From Acanthococcus lagerstroemiae (Eukaryota > Arthropoda > Insecta > Hemiptera > Eriococcidae): a DNA stretch of 64,000 nt. The DNA is taken from NCBI GenBank assembly GCA_031841125.1, contig CM063109.1:65106914-65170913 (forward strand), given 5' to 3'. Position numbers and translations under genes: made by a program. The notes beneath the pieces are model-generated. The model made no database searches. It saw only the letters and a list, made by a program, of their open reading frames with translations, and had not been told where the DNA came from. This document shows, one piece after another, positions 11,561 to 23,130 of this stretch (position 1 is the stretch's first letter; every line of letters begins with the position of its first letter).

Positions 11561-12215
11561 TTCATTCATATTTGAAACCTCCAACATCACCCCAAGTCCC
11601 CAAAATTTACAATGAAGTACAAGATCTTCGCGTTTTTTCCATCGGGCTGGATGTCACACGGTTCATTTTTCATCGTGTCCCCCCAAAAAGAGCCGCATAA
11701 TTGTACTCCTTAATTATTTTAAATAATTAGAATTGATAAGCAGAGTTCGAACAACAAGTTCTGAGGTTTCATATTGATGCTGAGTGTCCCATGAGGCCGG
11801 CTGTCTTTGTCACACAACTTTTTCCCATCGGTCTGGCCCTTTTTCTGTCTGCTTCCGTGACTGCACTGATGTTGCTTCGGATATTCACTGTGGGTCCGAT
11901 GACTTCATTCTGACAACATGAACACTATCTTCATGTGAAATTGTGAAACTAAAGTTAATGAAGTACATTTCACAGCACAAATCCATCAAAATCTTGAAAT
12001 TCTCAGTTTTTGTGTTCCATCGGTCTGGATTATCATATCTTATCAGATATACTGGAATCATGATCTGAAACGAGGCAAATAATACTCGTAAGATACTCAT
12101 TTCAACATAAAATATTTGAAATTGCTTAAAATTTATTCATCGGCCGTTAATATTGAAATTTGAATAAAATTCCTATGGGTCTGGTTATTCCAAGTTTTCC
12201 ATCGGTCTGGAAGAC
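11560..12215. repeat. Degenerate array marked by CCATCGG(T/G)CTGG, about 186-bp spacing
   Basis: The 12-mer CCATCGG(T/G)CTGG occurs at 11639, 11825, 12017 and 12199, with spacings of 186, 192 and 182 bp. The sequence before it is also related between units (AATGAAGTACAAGATCTT...TTTTTT at 11610; AATGAAGTACATTTCAC...TCTTGAAATTCTC at 11958). A partial variant TATGGGTCTGG lies at 12174. This fits a decayed tandem repeat in which the 12-mer is better conserved than the rest. Confidence 0.6.
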
Positions 12216-12282
12216 ATAATATTTCCACACAAAAACGATCGGTAAACGGCCCTACCTTCATTCTAATCCCTTAAATGGCACA

Positions 12283-12303
12283 CATCGGCGAAATTCGCCG
12301 ATG
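12283..12303. repeat. 21-bp perfect palindrome
   Basis: CATCGGCGAA-A-TTCGCCGATG is a perfect inverted repeat around a single central A, 72 bp downstream of the last CCATCGGTCTGG box. It could form a short hairpin or bind a dimeric protein. No function is visible. Confidence 0.6.
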
Positions 12304-14640
12304 ACGCGTTTTCACGCACATCATGCGTGTATGAACGGTGGTATATACACAAATGCGAGGGCGCTTAACTGGTTTGTCCCTTGCAAGTTACAAATGCAAC
12401 AAGATGTAACCTTAAATTTAATTGTACCATGTTTGGACGTTTTGGAGTGGTGGAGGGGGGAATTCGAGTATTTTTCAGAAGCTAAATTTTTTAAACGTGT
12501 TTTTATCTCTGTAATTGTTTGTATAGTATATTTTGTTTTTGATGTTTATGCCAATGAGCCTTGCTTTTTTATGGAAAAAAATATCGCCCCTCTTTGGAGT
12601 TCCACAGGGGGCTTACTCCAAAACGAATTCATAGCTATGTTGAAATATTTACCAAATTTCTTATTATTTGACTACTGAACAATCTAAGTTACAACTATGA
12701 ATCTGTTGTTACTCGTATTATTATTACAGTTCAGTTCCTTTTCTAGGTATAATGTCCATGAAAATGACTGCAATTTCAAACTGAAACTCGAGAGGTTGTT
12801 GTATGCTCATAACCTTTATTTTTCATGAATATCAGTTTAAGAAAACGGAAAAATATGTATACTTTTCTTTTTTCTGGATACTTACTCGTGTTAAATGTAA
12901 TTATTCTTGTGCTTATCTCCAAGTTTGATTGGGCGAGGTCAATGGAATTGTACGATTATGACTAACTTCTCAGGTACCGAGAACGTGATGCCCCCCTCCC
13001 CTTGGAGTATGAATTGGGCTAAACTGCATTTTTGGCCTCAGGGACACCTCAGCAATGGATTCCCCCTTCAAAAAAAAAAAAAACGGAAAAATGACTTTCC
13101 AAAAATTATTTTTCACTACTTGAAAGTTGACGCTTTTTGGAGAATCACCCTTTCAGTGTATGAAAAATTAGAATTTCCTAAAATGCCCCCTGAATTGTTT
13201 GAAATTGATTGGAGAGTAGCTTCCTGTTGATATAGTGATAAGTAATAGAACTGCGCGACTGGAGTCTGCAGCTTTGCAATTTGAAGGTGTTGTCGACCCT
13301 CTTGACGGCTTCGAGGAACGAAGTTACTTGTTTGTTTTGTACAAAATTGAACTACAGAGAAATAATTTTACGAATTCTCTCGAATTTCATTATCACTTGA
13401 TTGTGTACATACTACATAGGTTATTTATGCATATTATATTACCCCTCAAACAGCACCGATTAGAGACTAGTTTATTTATTCCAGCAATTATGCGAGGTCG
13501 CACGTATTCGCCGTTTGCTGTTGCATTTTTAAAACCGAAGCTGTGTAGTCGAATCCGTATTTCTCTTCTCCGGTATTTATTTCGGTACTTTAACGATCCG
13601 ACGAAAATTAAATGATATTTTTAGTTTAATTGACCTCTCGCATTCAGTTAAATACCTATACTCGACCTTTGAGTGCGACCGACGACGGCTAAAACGATTC
13701 AAGCCGCGAGACCTGGTGAATTGCGCACACGTAATTGATATTAAATTTTTAAATATTTGAGTACACCAATTAGGTAGTTCTATTATGAGTTTATTAAAAA
13801 CAAAAAACTGACCTTTCTCTTAATGCGTTTTCATTTTTCGTGCGTACTAAATACGCGTATCTGTAACGTTGAACGGTAGATTAGTTGACCTTCGCTAATG
13901 CTGTGCCGATCGCAGTAACAGTTATCTCGAAATTGACCTGCAGTGAAGTGCATCCGAGTATTGATGTTCGTACTCGATGTGCCTCCTAATGTACTGTTTT
14001 TGCCACTACCGTGGCTATTTGAGCTCGTGGGAAGGATCGATATGCTTTTCATATTATGTCGATCGAACGAAAAAATATGTAGCCCGGTGAATATATTTCG
14101 TCGGCTAGTTGAAAAAAAAAACAACAGCATCTGATCCAGCAGGAAGGTCATTAAGTTTGCGAACCATTGTATATGTGTATTTTGTCGATGCTAATTGCAC
14201 AACCCGTTGACCCATTAACTGTGTGTGACCTAATGGGGTCATTTACACGACGCTAGTATAATATAATTCAAAACTCGGCGAGTTGTACTCTCCGAGTCTT
14301 TCGTTATCTCGCCACCGATCGGCGGTGTTCGAGAAAATTCTTCGGAAACGTATCTCAAGTTGTGCACGTTATCAACGTGACCAGGGGATTATTTATCTCG
14401 TTCTATCTTGTATTGCTGGCAGATAAGTGTGTGCATGGTTATGGGTGGAGGAGAGAGAAATGACAAGTAACTTCGCTACTCAAAGAGAAAATGTGGATAA
14501 AGGTGTATGAAAGGGACTTCCGAGATTTTGGGGGAAGAGTGACTAATGCACAAAATCTGGAAAAAAAAATCTAAAGACCTCATAATAATTGTTATCGTGT
14601 TACGAAAGAGTCCACTGTTTTCAAATTTATGAACTTATAT
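12304..14640. other. Mostly single-copy sequence without recognised genes
   Basis: The open frames at 12301-12678, 12907-13230, 13235-13615 and 13831-14151 (up to 126 codons) show no recognisable domain, no supporting splice signals and no paralogue in the window. From about 13.6 to 14.4 kb the DNA is richer in CpG (CTCGACCTTTGAGTGCGACC, CGACGACGGC) and free of the transposon families seen elsewhere. It is a candidate for conserved or regulatory DNA that only comparison with other genomes could test. Confidence 0.35.
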
Positions 14641-14646
14641 TGTATC

Positions 14647-15206
14647 CAGAGGCGAAACTTGACTTTCAGTTTGGGGGGATGGAGAAGGAAAATTTGCCGA
14701 CAAATATTTTTTGAAAATAAAAAATTTGCCGACAAATATTTTTTGGAATCTAAATTTGCCGAATAAACATTTCAAAAATTTGAAAATTTGCCGATTTTTC
14801 AATCAAAATATTTTTTAACTGAAAAAATAAATAAATAAATGAATAAATAAAATAAAACAGAAGCAAAATATGAGCCCGGGGACTATTTTTTGAGAACGTC
14901 CTTGTACTCTCAAAAAAAAAAGTCTGCCATTATTCTACTCTTTATTTTTCTTCCTTCCTTCGTTCCTCTTTGTACCTTATTTTTGAAGCAGCTTTTTTAT
15001 AGTGAGCCCCTTAAGACATTCTCCTTCCTCCGCCCTTTGTGCAAACATACACCATCCGAGAGGTTTCTTGGATTCATAAGACATTTTCAAGCTTCATTAA
15101 AACATTACACCTTAGAAAATGAAAAATTCAAATGAACAATTTCAAAATTTGCCGACTGTCAAATTATTGGGTCTTTTTCACCCCCGCCCCCATAGTTTTG
15201 TCCCTG
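14647..15206. repeat. Possible TIR element with AAATTTGCCGA repeats
   Basis: Left end CAGAGGCGAAACTTGAC...GGGGGGA faces a right end whose reverse complement is CAGGGACAAAACTATGGGGGCGGGGG. Inside, AAATTTGCCGACAAATATTTTTTG is repeated at 14692 and 14724, with further TTTGCCGA words at 14756 and 15149. The pattern fits a hAT-type MITE, but the 8-bp flanks do not match. Confidence 0.35.
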
Positions 15207-18200
15207 CGAATGCAGATTGGAACCTTATCCTCCAAGCACTCACAGTTGCGCACATGAGCATACCCTAGTCAGGGAGGGTAAGCTGGAAGGATGTTTTATG
15301 AATACTTGACAGGAACGTACAACTTCCTTTACACACAATAAGGTGATTGTTATTTACTCTTGATGATTTTTTTTTCTCTTCTAAATTGGTTCCAATGAAA
15401 TCGATCAAAAAAAAAAATCATACAAAATTTTAGGTTGATTGGATTTAGGGGAATCCGTGCCACAACACAAGCTCCCTTTCGTTCTTATGGGAAAAACACA
15501 TGGATTTTGACTCTTGTTCCAGACTAAATTTCCCTCCTATATTCACCAGGACCAAAGCACGTAAATTAGATAATAGAACATTTGCTATCGGATTCACCTT
15601 GTGACATTGGAAAATATGTCTTTTGCTTTAATTTTTTAGACAGCCCCGTAGCCATGGGGAGCAAGCGGGGGCTGAGTCCCCTCCAAAGGTATCTTGAGCC
15701 CCCCCTAGGCAGAGATACCACCATTTAAAAAATCATCATTACGCCAGGCCCCTAGCCAGAATGATCCTAGGGGGTACTGAGCATCCCTTAACGCTTGCCA
15801 GAGCCTCCCCTGGCAAAATTTCGTGAATAAAAATAACGAATTCCTTCTGTTTTTCTCGCTAATTTTGTCCAAAACTTTTCGTTCCACTACATTTTAATGT
15901 TCATAAACTTGTCAACACTGATTTTGCTTTGATAGATAGAAGAATCGTTTGTTTGTCGTTCTTTATATGTGACGTGTCACAAGAGAAGGGCCCGAGTGTT
16001 CATCCAACTATAATAAAAATTAGATTAATTAATATTAATATTAAATTTAATCCTAATAGGATTGGTTTCGGAGAATTTTTAATTAAATAAAAAGGATTAT
16101 TAATTTTCATAATTTGAATTAATTAAATAGTTTCAGACACACCGGCCTTTTTCTTGTGTCACATTACAATATTTACATACACAGCGGTAGGCTCGCGATC
16201 CAGTTCACATTGAATGTCGATAGCTAAATGTCTGAATGGCTGTTTGAGAACTGATAACTTGATAAGTCCACAGAAATAGTTTTTTTTTTACTTCCAAAAG
16301 TTCGAAAATTTGATCTTTCAAGGGTTAATTTTTTTTCACGTGATTTATTCAATTTTTTTTCAGTGGATGGTCGGTAAGTTGAATCACCAGTTTTGATTAT
16401 GAATTTTGTGACCAAATTCAATTAGTGGCGTAGCCAGGCTTTTCCGGGGGGAGGGGGGCAAAGTAAGATTTTCTAGGGCGACAAAGTCGAAAATTGAAGT
16501 ATTTTTTTAAATCGCCCTTGAGGTTTTTAGGGACTCGGAACACGACTTATTTGTCATCAATCTACATACTCCATGTTTAAAATGCTAATTACAGTAACAT
16601 GCTAATTATTTTGGCGACGAAACTGATTACTCACCGATACAGTTACTTAGTTTTGATTAGGCCGGAAGCCTTTAATTCAGGCAGTTCGTTTGCAAGGTCA
16701 AAGATCAATTCAAGCTGGGAAAAAGTCCGAATCGAATCTATATATCGTAGAAGGGTAAGCAAAGACATATAGATGACAAAGGTCAACTGTCAGTCTTGTT
16801 GGACCATTCCTTCAATTCTCGTAATTCCAGTGACGTGAAAAATGTCACCGAGGATAATTTAACCATTCGTTTCCATTAAATGCTTAGCGATTTCGTTCAG
16901 AATCGAAATACGACTCCGCAATACTGTGGAATGTGCATGTGAGATAACCGGGAGTTGCTTTTAAGAGCAACTGCATAAACTTTCGTCATTTCCCTCTATT
17001 TTGAATAGACAAGTATGCAGAACAGGGCCACTGACATTTATCACTATAGTACGTGAAAGTGGTAAGAATAAAACTCATTTTCAGCAGTTGTTGCGAAACG
17101 GGTAGACATCACAAAGGTCGTTATTGGAAATAAAATGAATGCGTTCTATGCGGGGTACGTGTATTTTACAAACATTTTTTTGAAAATTCCAAAATTCATG
17201 GTAAAATGTTGTTCGACTTCACCGAAGGATAAATTGTGTTTTACGATGTAATTTATTTAAAAAAATTATAATTCGATCAACTTCGATGATCGTTAACATC
17301 GTATGTGTGGATGTCTGAGTTTTTTGTCAATTTTCTGATTTGAAAAAACTGAAAAACCTTTTCGAGCAGAAATACTTGAAAGCCCATGTTGATGACTGGA
17401 CACCTAAATTGAAAAGTCATATAGATAGTTCTTGAGAACTGCAGCGTGCAAATATACTACATGCCCTGTAGGCAAAAGCACATTGGGGGCGTAGGGAGGC
17501 TTGCCTCTCCAACTCTCTCAATCTTCCCATAAGACTGAAAAATTATGAGAGTGAAAGAATGTTTAGCCTTATTTTGATACATGTGAGCCCCCATGAGCTC
17601 CCCTCCATTTCAGGTCGACTTTTTGCATTTATGCATCTATGCGAAGAGATGAGTTGACGAGCGTATAATATTTTATTTTCCATCGAAATTAAATGCGTTT
17701 AGTTAGCTTAATTGTATTCTCATTACGCACTATAGATACGCATTTTTTCTAATTACGATGTCGAAGGCTAAATAGTATCTGTACAGATTTGTGTTGAAGA
17801 CAAAGATCAAGGTCACCGAAATCTAAAAAAGGAAATACTTGATTAGGTTTTAAGCCTAGTAACTACTTGCCAAGTAAATGTATTGAGAAATGATAATTGA
17901 ATGATAGGCTGGTAATAGTAATTAAACACTGAGTGAAATAAATCGAATGGACACGATTTACGAGTCGGGTTTCCTAACCTACTCTTGACGAATGATTTTT
18001 AATCATAAGCAGACGATGATGAACACTGGCAATGGTGGTATCGATAGCTCGATAAGCATATTATTACTCGCGTAGGGGAACGAGAGTTATCGTATCATTC
18101 GATAAATTGATCACATCGTCGATCGTCGACTATGAGACGATAATCGTTGATATCATGTTCCTGAAATCGAGTCTTGGAAATACACAGACATAAAGTCCTG
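15207..18200. other. Gene-free region with isolated transposon ends
   Basis: Most of this stretch shows nothing recognisable. Isolated transposon-like ends occur at 15648 (CAGCCCCGTAGCCATGGGG), 16424 (AGTGGCGTAGCCAGG followed by a G-rich run) and 17490 (GGGGGCGTAGGGAGG), without identifiable partners. At 16020-16130 there is a very AT-rich patch of nested TTAATTAA-type palindromes. The region 17650-18130 looks single-copy. Confidence 0.35.
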
Positions 18201-18201
18201 C

Positions 18202-18326
18202 ATTTCCCTTCGGCCACTGATGTCCCTCGGGCCACTGATGCGATACTAGAAAGGGTAGTTTCGGGGGCCGGAGGTACGGTTTTATAGGCGTCACTTTGGC
18301 GTACGTGCATCGCCATACGTCACACC
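18202..18326 (+). mobile_element. 5'-truncated LINE 3' end, family L3, copy b
   Basis: Plus-strand copy: GGGCCACTGATGCGATACTAGAAAGGGTAGTTTC, then GTGCATCGCCATACGTCACACC at the common 3' end. Flanks AAAGTCCTGC (18192) and AAGGTTCTGC (18327) form a possible imperfect target duplication. It contains a 16-22-bp internal duplication of (G)GCCACTGATG. Confidence 0.6.
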
Positions 18327-18563
18327 AAGGTTCTGCGTTGACCTCAGAACTTGTTGCTCGCAGTGTAATCAGAGGGATAAAAATACTCGACTGTAGATTC
18401 ATTTACTCCCTTCCTGCACACATATGTGTATTTACATATCATAGAATCATTGAAAATGTGCCCTGAACATTTTTGTGGCCCGATTTTGGCTCCTAAGACT
18501 GAGTTTCTGGTTACGCCGACTGCTGCTCGATAGAGGTATTATAAAACGGGGCTACTTTGTAAC

Positions 18564-18993
18564 CAGAGTTGGAAAACTAGCTGGAAGCTGAACATTTTAA
18601 GCTGAAAGCTGGAGAATTTTTTCGGTAAAAAGCCAAAGGTCAAAAGTTGAAAAAATTTTTGATGGGAAGCCAAAAACTAACAGCTTTATTTATTCAACTT
18701 TTCCTTTCATTTTTCACCCATTCCCTTCCCAATTCCCTTTTTTCTCTGTTTAAGTCTTAAACCGACATGAGGTCCTATTCTCAGCAAACTAATTGATAAT
18801 GCTTCAATTTTGTTTTGATAAGTCAAAAGTTATACGTTTGAATCCAAAAATTGAGACATTTTGATTCTGGAAAGCTAGAAGTCGAAAGCTAAAAAAATAT
18901 TTCTTGTGAAAAGCAAAAAGCAAAAAGTTTTCTGTGTTAAAATTGAAAGCTAAAGTCAGAAGTGAAAGCTCTACTTACGGCTTTCCAACTCTG
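18564..18993. mobile_element. hAT-type MITE (430 bp), TSD TTTG(T/C)AAC
   Basis: Terminal inverted repeats are CAGAGTTGGAAAACTAG at the left and CAGAGTTGGAAAGCCGTAAG at the right (reverse complement). They are flanked by TTTGTAAC (18556-18563) and TTTGCAAC (18994-19001), an 8-bp target duplication with one mismatch, the hAT hallmark. The interior is a degenerate run of AAAGCTGAAAGC / AAAAGCCAAAAG words and encodes no transposase. Confidence 0.8.
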
Positions 18994-19081
18994 TTTGCAA
19001 CTACGGGTAACTTTGTGATAAAGTTGCCGCGCAGCCTATAACGTGTTAGCCAGCGAACAGGACTAACATGCTCTCTGTAGG

Positions 19082-19531
19082 GTGAATCAGTAACCAAGAT
19101 ATATCCGCGGGTGAATAGAACAGTGGTACACTTCTATACAAATTAAATTATGGAAATGGGAAATGAGTGATAACGGCTTTCTGGAGAATAGGTTCCAAAT
19201 TTCGATTACACAGCGAAAACGAAATATTCTTGTGACTTCAAAATATGAAATTCTTGTAGCCAAATGGGTGTCACGAAGTTGCCCCACCCAGTGGGGTAAG
19301 ATTGTGACGGACAAAAACCTGCCTACAGCCTTTCCTTTCAATATTCGCATTTTTATTTGCTGAAGAATCTATTCGCGAGGGTCTATGCTTTCATTTCATG
19401 TACTTGAAGGCTACTTTCCTTAATACACGTATAAAATAATTGCACTTTCAAGGAAAAGTTCTTACAAAGTAGCCCATCCGATCAAATGCTCCTCATGACC
19501 ATAAATTACCACTAAAATGTGAGATTATGCT
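19082..19531. other. Unassigned spacer
   Basis: Between the 18.56-kb MITE and the 19.54-kb insertion there is no recognised repeat. Short open frames exist on both strands at 19087-19363, with no domain. Confidence 0.3.
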
Positions 19532-19826
19532 GTCCATATTAGGGTGAATCGCCAATTTTTTTTTCGAGCTTTTGAACTCGCTCCCGCTGAATAGTTAGTT
19601 GCCTTTATACTCGTATATTTTTAAAATTTTCGGATTTCACTTGAGATATTTGACCTTGAAAAATACAACACAAGCAAGTTCAAGTTTATTTCAAAAATCA
19701 AAAAACCGTAAGAATGAATTTAAAAAATATTTTTTGATTCAATTACAGTAAATTAATTGAAAAATCTTTCTTAGAATCAAATTGACCAACATTTTTTCGA
19801 TGTTTTAAGGTAATATAGAATAGATA

Positions 19827-19949
19827 ATATTCTGTTTATAGGGTGTGCCAATTCACTTTTTTGTTTCTATGTGCCAGTTCACTTTCCAAAACAGTAAACT
19901 GGCACATAGAAACAAAAAACTGAATTGGCTTACCCTACAAACAGAATAT
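19827..19949. repeat. Snapback hairpin, about 55-nt arms and a short loop
   Basis: Left arm ATATTCTGTTTATAGGGTG...TTTTTTGTTTCTATGTGCCAGTT is matched almost base for base by the reverse complement of the right arm (ATATTCTGTTTGTAGGGTAAGCCAATTCAG...GTGCCAGTTTACT). The loop is about TTCCAAAAC around 19885-19893. A transcript from either strand would fold into a long, nearly perfect stem. It could be a miniature MITE or a source of small RNAs; only the sequence symmetry is seen. Confidence 0.75.
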
Positions 19950-20439
19950 CACCGAGTTCACTCACACTCCAACATAGATACTAGTATAGATAAAACCGCT
20001 TCGTCTTTTTTCGCTCCTGAGACAGCTGGCTGACTAACCGAATTTTCCTGCAGATGCTTAAATATGACACGGGAAACTTTTCAAGAACATTTTTATACTG
20101 CATCGAAATCAAAATTACCAAGAGGGGAGGATGGGAAACTTTAGATGGCCATTCGGTAAGGGAAAGCAGTGAATCAGCCTCAAATTTAGTTTTTGGTAAA
20201 CACAGCTTGCGTATTTTCTTTCCTGCAGATGATGATTTTGAGATTTTGTCGATAGCAAATTCTCGTGGAATGCGTTGGATTTTCAGCGGTAATTCTTGAA
20301 TGTATCTGACGATGGCCAATAAATGATTCGCTCCATCTGAGCACCTCTGGTGTATCCATTTTTAAGAAAACACTCGATAGCACACTACACCAGTGATTTG
20401 ACTATGCTATCATTCATAAGAAGTCAACAAAAGAAAGTA

Positions 20440-20759
20440 GATGTGGTTGAACGTTTGGCGATGCAAGCATGCCAAAGTGGCCCCTGAGATACCGCACCCC
20501 CAGTCCCGGAAACTACCCTTTCAAGTATCGCATCAGTGGCCAGAGGGACGCTTTGAGGCCGGCCCGAGCCCCCATTTCGCCTTCTGCTTCCGGTGCGCGC
20601 TGTCCTGCGAGGGCCACCATAAGGTCCCCTACTGACCGAGGTTAACGCTCCCAGCACTAACCTGGAATTTTCGGGTTCCTCACAGCCGGACGCGCTTCCT
20701 CTTCACTCACCCCTCACCTCTTCGTCTTGGTACATGTGGCGATGCAGGAAGGTGGTGAT
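20440..20759 (-). mobile_element. 5'-truncated LINE 3' end, family L3, copy c (320 bp), with TSD
   Basis: Longest 3' UTR copy except for the coding copy at 43.7 kb. The common 3' end is at 20440 on the minus strand, and the variable 5' end near 20759. It is flanked by AACAAAAGAAAGTA (20426-20439) and AACAAAACAAAGTA (20760-20773), a 14-bp duplication with one mismatch. Minus-strand landmarks are CCTCGTCTTGG-type sequence inverted, AGTAGGGGACC and GATGCGATACTTGAAAGGG. This is what target-primed reverse transcription with 5' truncation produces. Confidence 0.8.
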
Positions 20760-20868
20760 AACAAAACAAAGTAATATGAGGGATTACTTTGAGGCTAACG
20801 ATTAGCAACAGTGGGGGACATATGTCAACTGGGAGAAAATACGTCAACAGACTAGATAAATCTACGAG

Positions 20869-22031
20869 TTAAGGTAAGGCAGCCTAATATGGACCACCGG
20901 CTTATCTCATCTGTTTATGGCACTACCTACTGGCAAAAAGTCTAAGCTGTTGTCCTCGATGTACCATCTCGATACACGTTGAAAATTCAAAATTGGAAGC
21001 CCCCCCCCCAAAAAAAACAACAACAAAAAACAAGGAAAACGATTTTGATTCTTTCAACATTTTTTATTGCCATGCACGTTTTGTAATAATTTTGGAAGAA
21101 AAGGATTGAAAATTTTTTCCGGTGTTCTTTGTGGTCTAAAAAAATACGATTAGAATTTATATAAAGTTTTTCAACTGAAGGGTCAGAACTGGCATGAAGT
21201 CATTTTAAAATTGCTTTTTTGGTCTGTCAGTGTGAACCACCTATGATAATATGGAAATGAGCTCAGAAATTAAGTCAATTTTTACAGATGGCAAAAAGAC
21301 GGAAATTATGGACCGGAAAAAATTGCAATCGGCTGTTCTCAGCGTTAAAAAAAAAGCTGGATGTGTAAAAGCCTCCTAACTACATTCCGTTCCTTTGGCG
21401 ATTCTCGAGCGATTTGTTACGTGCTCAACATGTTTGAATCTTTGGATTCATTTAACTTTTTTTCACATATCGAAACGTTTTTTTAATGGTCTACATGAGG
21501 AGCCCAAATTTTTGATTTTCTATTATCATGACATTTATTGAAAAAAAACAACAAAAAACAAGCAGCTACTCTACTCGAAAAGGGTCGGCTGTGCTTACTA
21601 CTCACAATTCAAAGCTTCAAATTGCGAAGCTGCAGACTGCAGTCGCGCAACAATGATCAACAATCAAGGTCAAAGCTATTTTCTCTGAAGGAACTGCTGC
21701 CTAGAAAACTCTTAATTTCATCTCCTTGGCTCCCTGGTTCTATACACATTGAACGGATTGAACACAGGAACTGAACTGTAATTCCAATCAGTGAACACTG
21801 CCGAAATACACGCAACTGAAAATGACGCGCTACTGAACTGAACTGTGAACTGAATTCAGAAGAAGAGAAGAAAAAATAGTGATTGCAATATTGTTTTGGA
21901 ATATCTTCTTGATGAGTGATGCAAGGATACTTTGGTTACCATTCAAGGCCATTAGCAACACTTTCAGGCTCATAGAAACCAACTTATAACCAAAAACAAA
22001 ATATGATCCATATTAAGCTACCTTACCTTAA
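20869..22031. mobile_element. TIR element (about 1.16 kb), nested
   Basis: Left terminus TTAAGGTAAGGCAGCCTAAT plus ATGGACCA; right terminus inverted is TTAAGGTAAGGTAGCTTAAT plus ATGGATCA: long, nearly identical TIRs. The TTAA or TA at each outer end could be the duplicated target. The interior has A-rich runs (21001-21035, 21541-21565) and short frames without transposase motifs. Superfamily not assigned: the TTAA outer bases fit piggyBac-like or TA-targeting elements. Confidence 0.6.
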
Positions 22032-22429
22032 TCAAACTAAGAATTCTTTTGAGCATTGAATGGATGTGATAAAACTACATTTTGTAATTCGGTTTGTAAC
22101 CAGATTCATCAAATAAAGTAGTAAACATAGGATTTTAATGTCATAAGAGTCTATACAGTTGGCAAAAAGTATCAAACAAAATTCTGTCTTTATGAGGCAC
22201 ACATACCTTCTACTATACATGGCAAAATTTCAAGGGCAAATCCCTTGAGTAAGATTTTTGAATTTCTCAAAAATATTTTACACTTTTTTTTTTATCAACA
22301 AAAACAACATTTTCCGGGGGCTAGTTTTGAAACTCGAAAAATTTTCTAACGTATGTATGACGATCCACCCTAGTCCATACCGTTGCGAAGAAAATGAACT
22401 AATATAAATAGCGAGCATCAGAGGTGGGC

Positions 22430-23130
22430 AAATACTGAGAAAAAAAGTTCGAGTTTAATTTCGATTCCAGGCTTGGATCAATAGTATTGAAACGGAGAGA
22501 GGAAGTGCAGGGTACTATTTGCCCACTCCCCCCCCCCAAAAAAAAAAAATAGGGAATTGAAAAAGTATTCAGGAAGTTGCTAAAAAGATGCTTTGGAAGA
22601 TTCCAGGGACAAGTCGACGCGTCGTAAAATAAATTTAAAAAAATTTAAAATAAAAAATAATAATAAAATACATGAGATTAGATCTTTTCAAGATTCTTTG
22701 TTTGTTACCTTTACTTTTAAAAAACACTTTTTCCCCCTTATTGACTTGAATTCTTCCTCTCCCCCTTCCCCTTCCCCCTAGGAAGCCTTTCAACATCACT
22801 AACAAAGATAAAATGCTCAATCTTCGAATTCAGGATTCCAAAAAAATTACTTACGGAAGAGTGAATCGTGATTCCGTTCTGATTCTCTTTCGATTCCAAT
22901 TTCAACAGATTAGATAGTGTTGCCAGTTGTGGAAAAAAATGTTTAAATGCTAACACTTCAACATTGAAAAGGACAAACCCGGAATCGAGTACAGAATTCA
23001 GATTCTGTAACGATTTACAAAGTCCTTTGGAATCTGATTCTCACGATTCTTCTCTAGCCAAAATGATATCCTTTACCTCCGCCGATTCCGAGAAAGAATC
23101 GAGCCTTGCCTAACTCGAACCAGAACGATA
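22430..23130. repeat. Degenerate GATTC/GAATC-rich region
   Basis: Words GATTCC, GAATCG and GATTCT recur on average every 20-40 bp (TCGATTCCAG, GAATCGTGATTCCGTTCTGATTC, GGAATCTGATTCTCACGATTC, CCGATTCCGAGAAAGAATCGAG). A possible hAT-like end CAGAGGTGGGCAA lies at 22430 without an identifiable partner. Probably a decayed MITE with an internal repeat. Confidence 0.4.

Larger units (their letters stand above)
19539..22372. mobile_element. 2.8-kb TIR-bounded insertion, composite
   Basis: The left end TTAGGGTGAATCGCCAATTTTTTTTTCGAGCTTTTGAACTCGC... is matched by the inverted right end TAGGGTGGATCGTCAT...AATTTTTCGAGTTTCAAAACTAGCCCCCGG. The direct repeat GTCCATA lies immediately outside both ends (19532-19538 and 22373-22379). 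No transposase is visible. The interior carries a snapback hairpin, a LINE 3' end and another TIR element, so much of the length is later insertion. Confidence 0.55.

Noticed and set aside
13235..13615. 126-codon frame as a host gene
   Set aside because: No recognised domain, no splice signals of note, codon content like the surrounding AT-rich DNA. It remains an unassigned open frame.
16424..16460. Complete CAGTGGCGTAGCC MITE
   Set aside because: Only one terminus is recognisable; no inverted partner with matching flanks was found downstream.
20440..20759. Repeat looked like a SINE of about 320 bp
   Set aside because: The five copies share one end only, and the 43.7-kb copy continues into LINE coding sequence. 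No convincing A-box/B-box pair was found.
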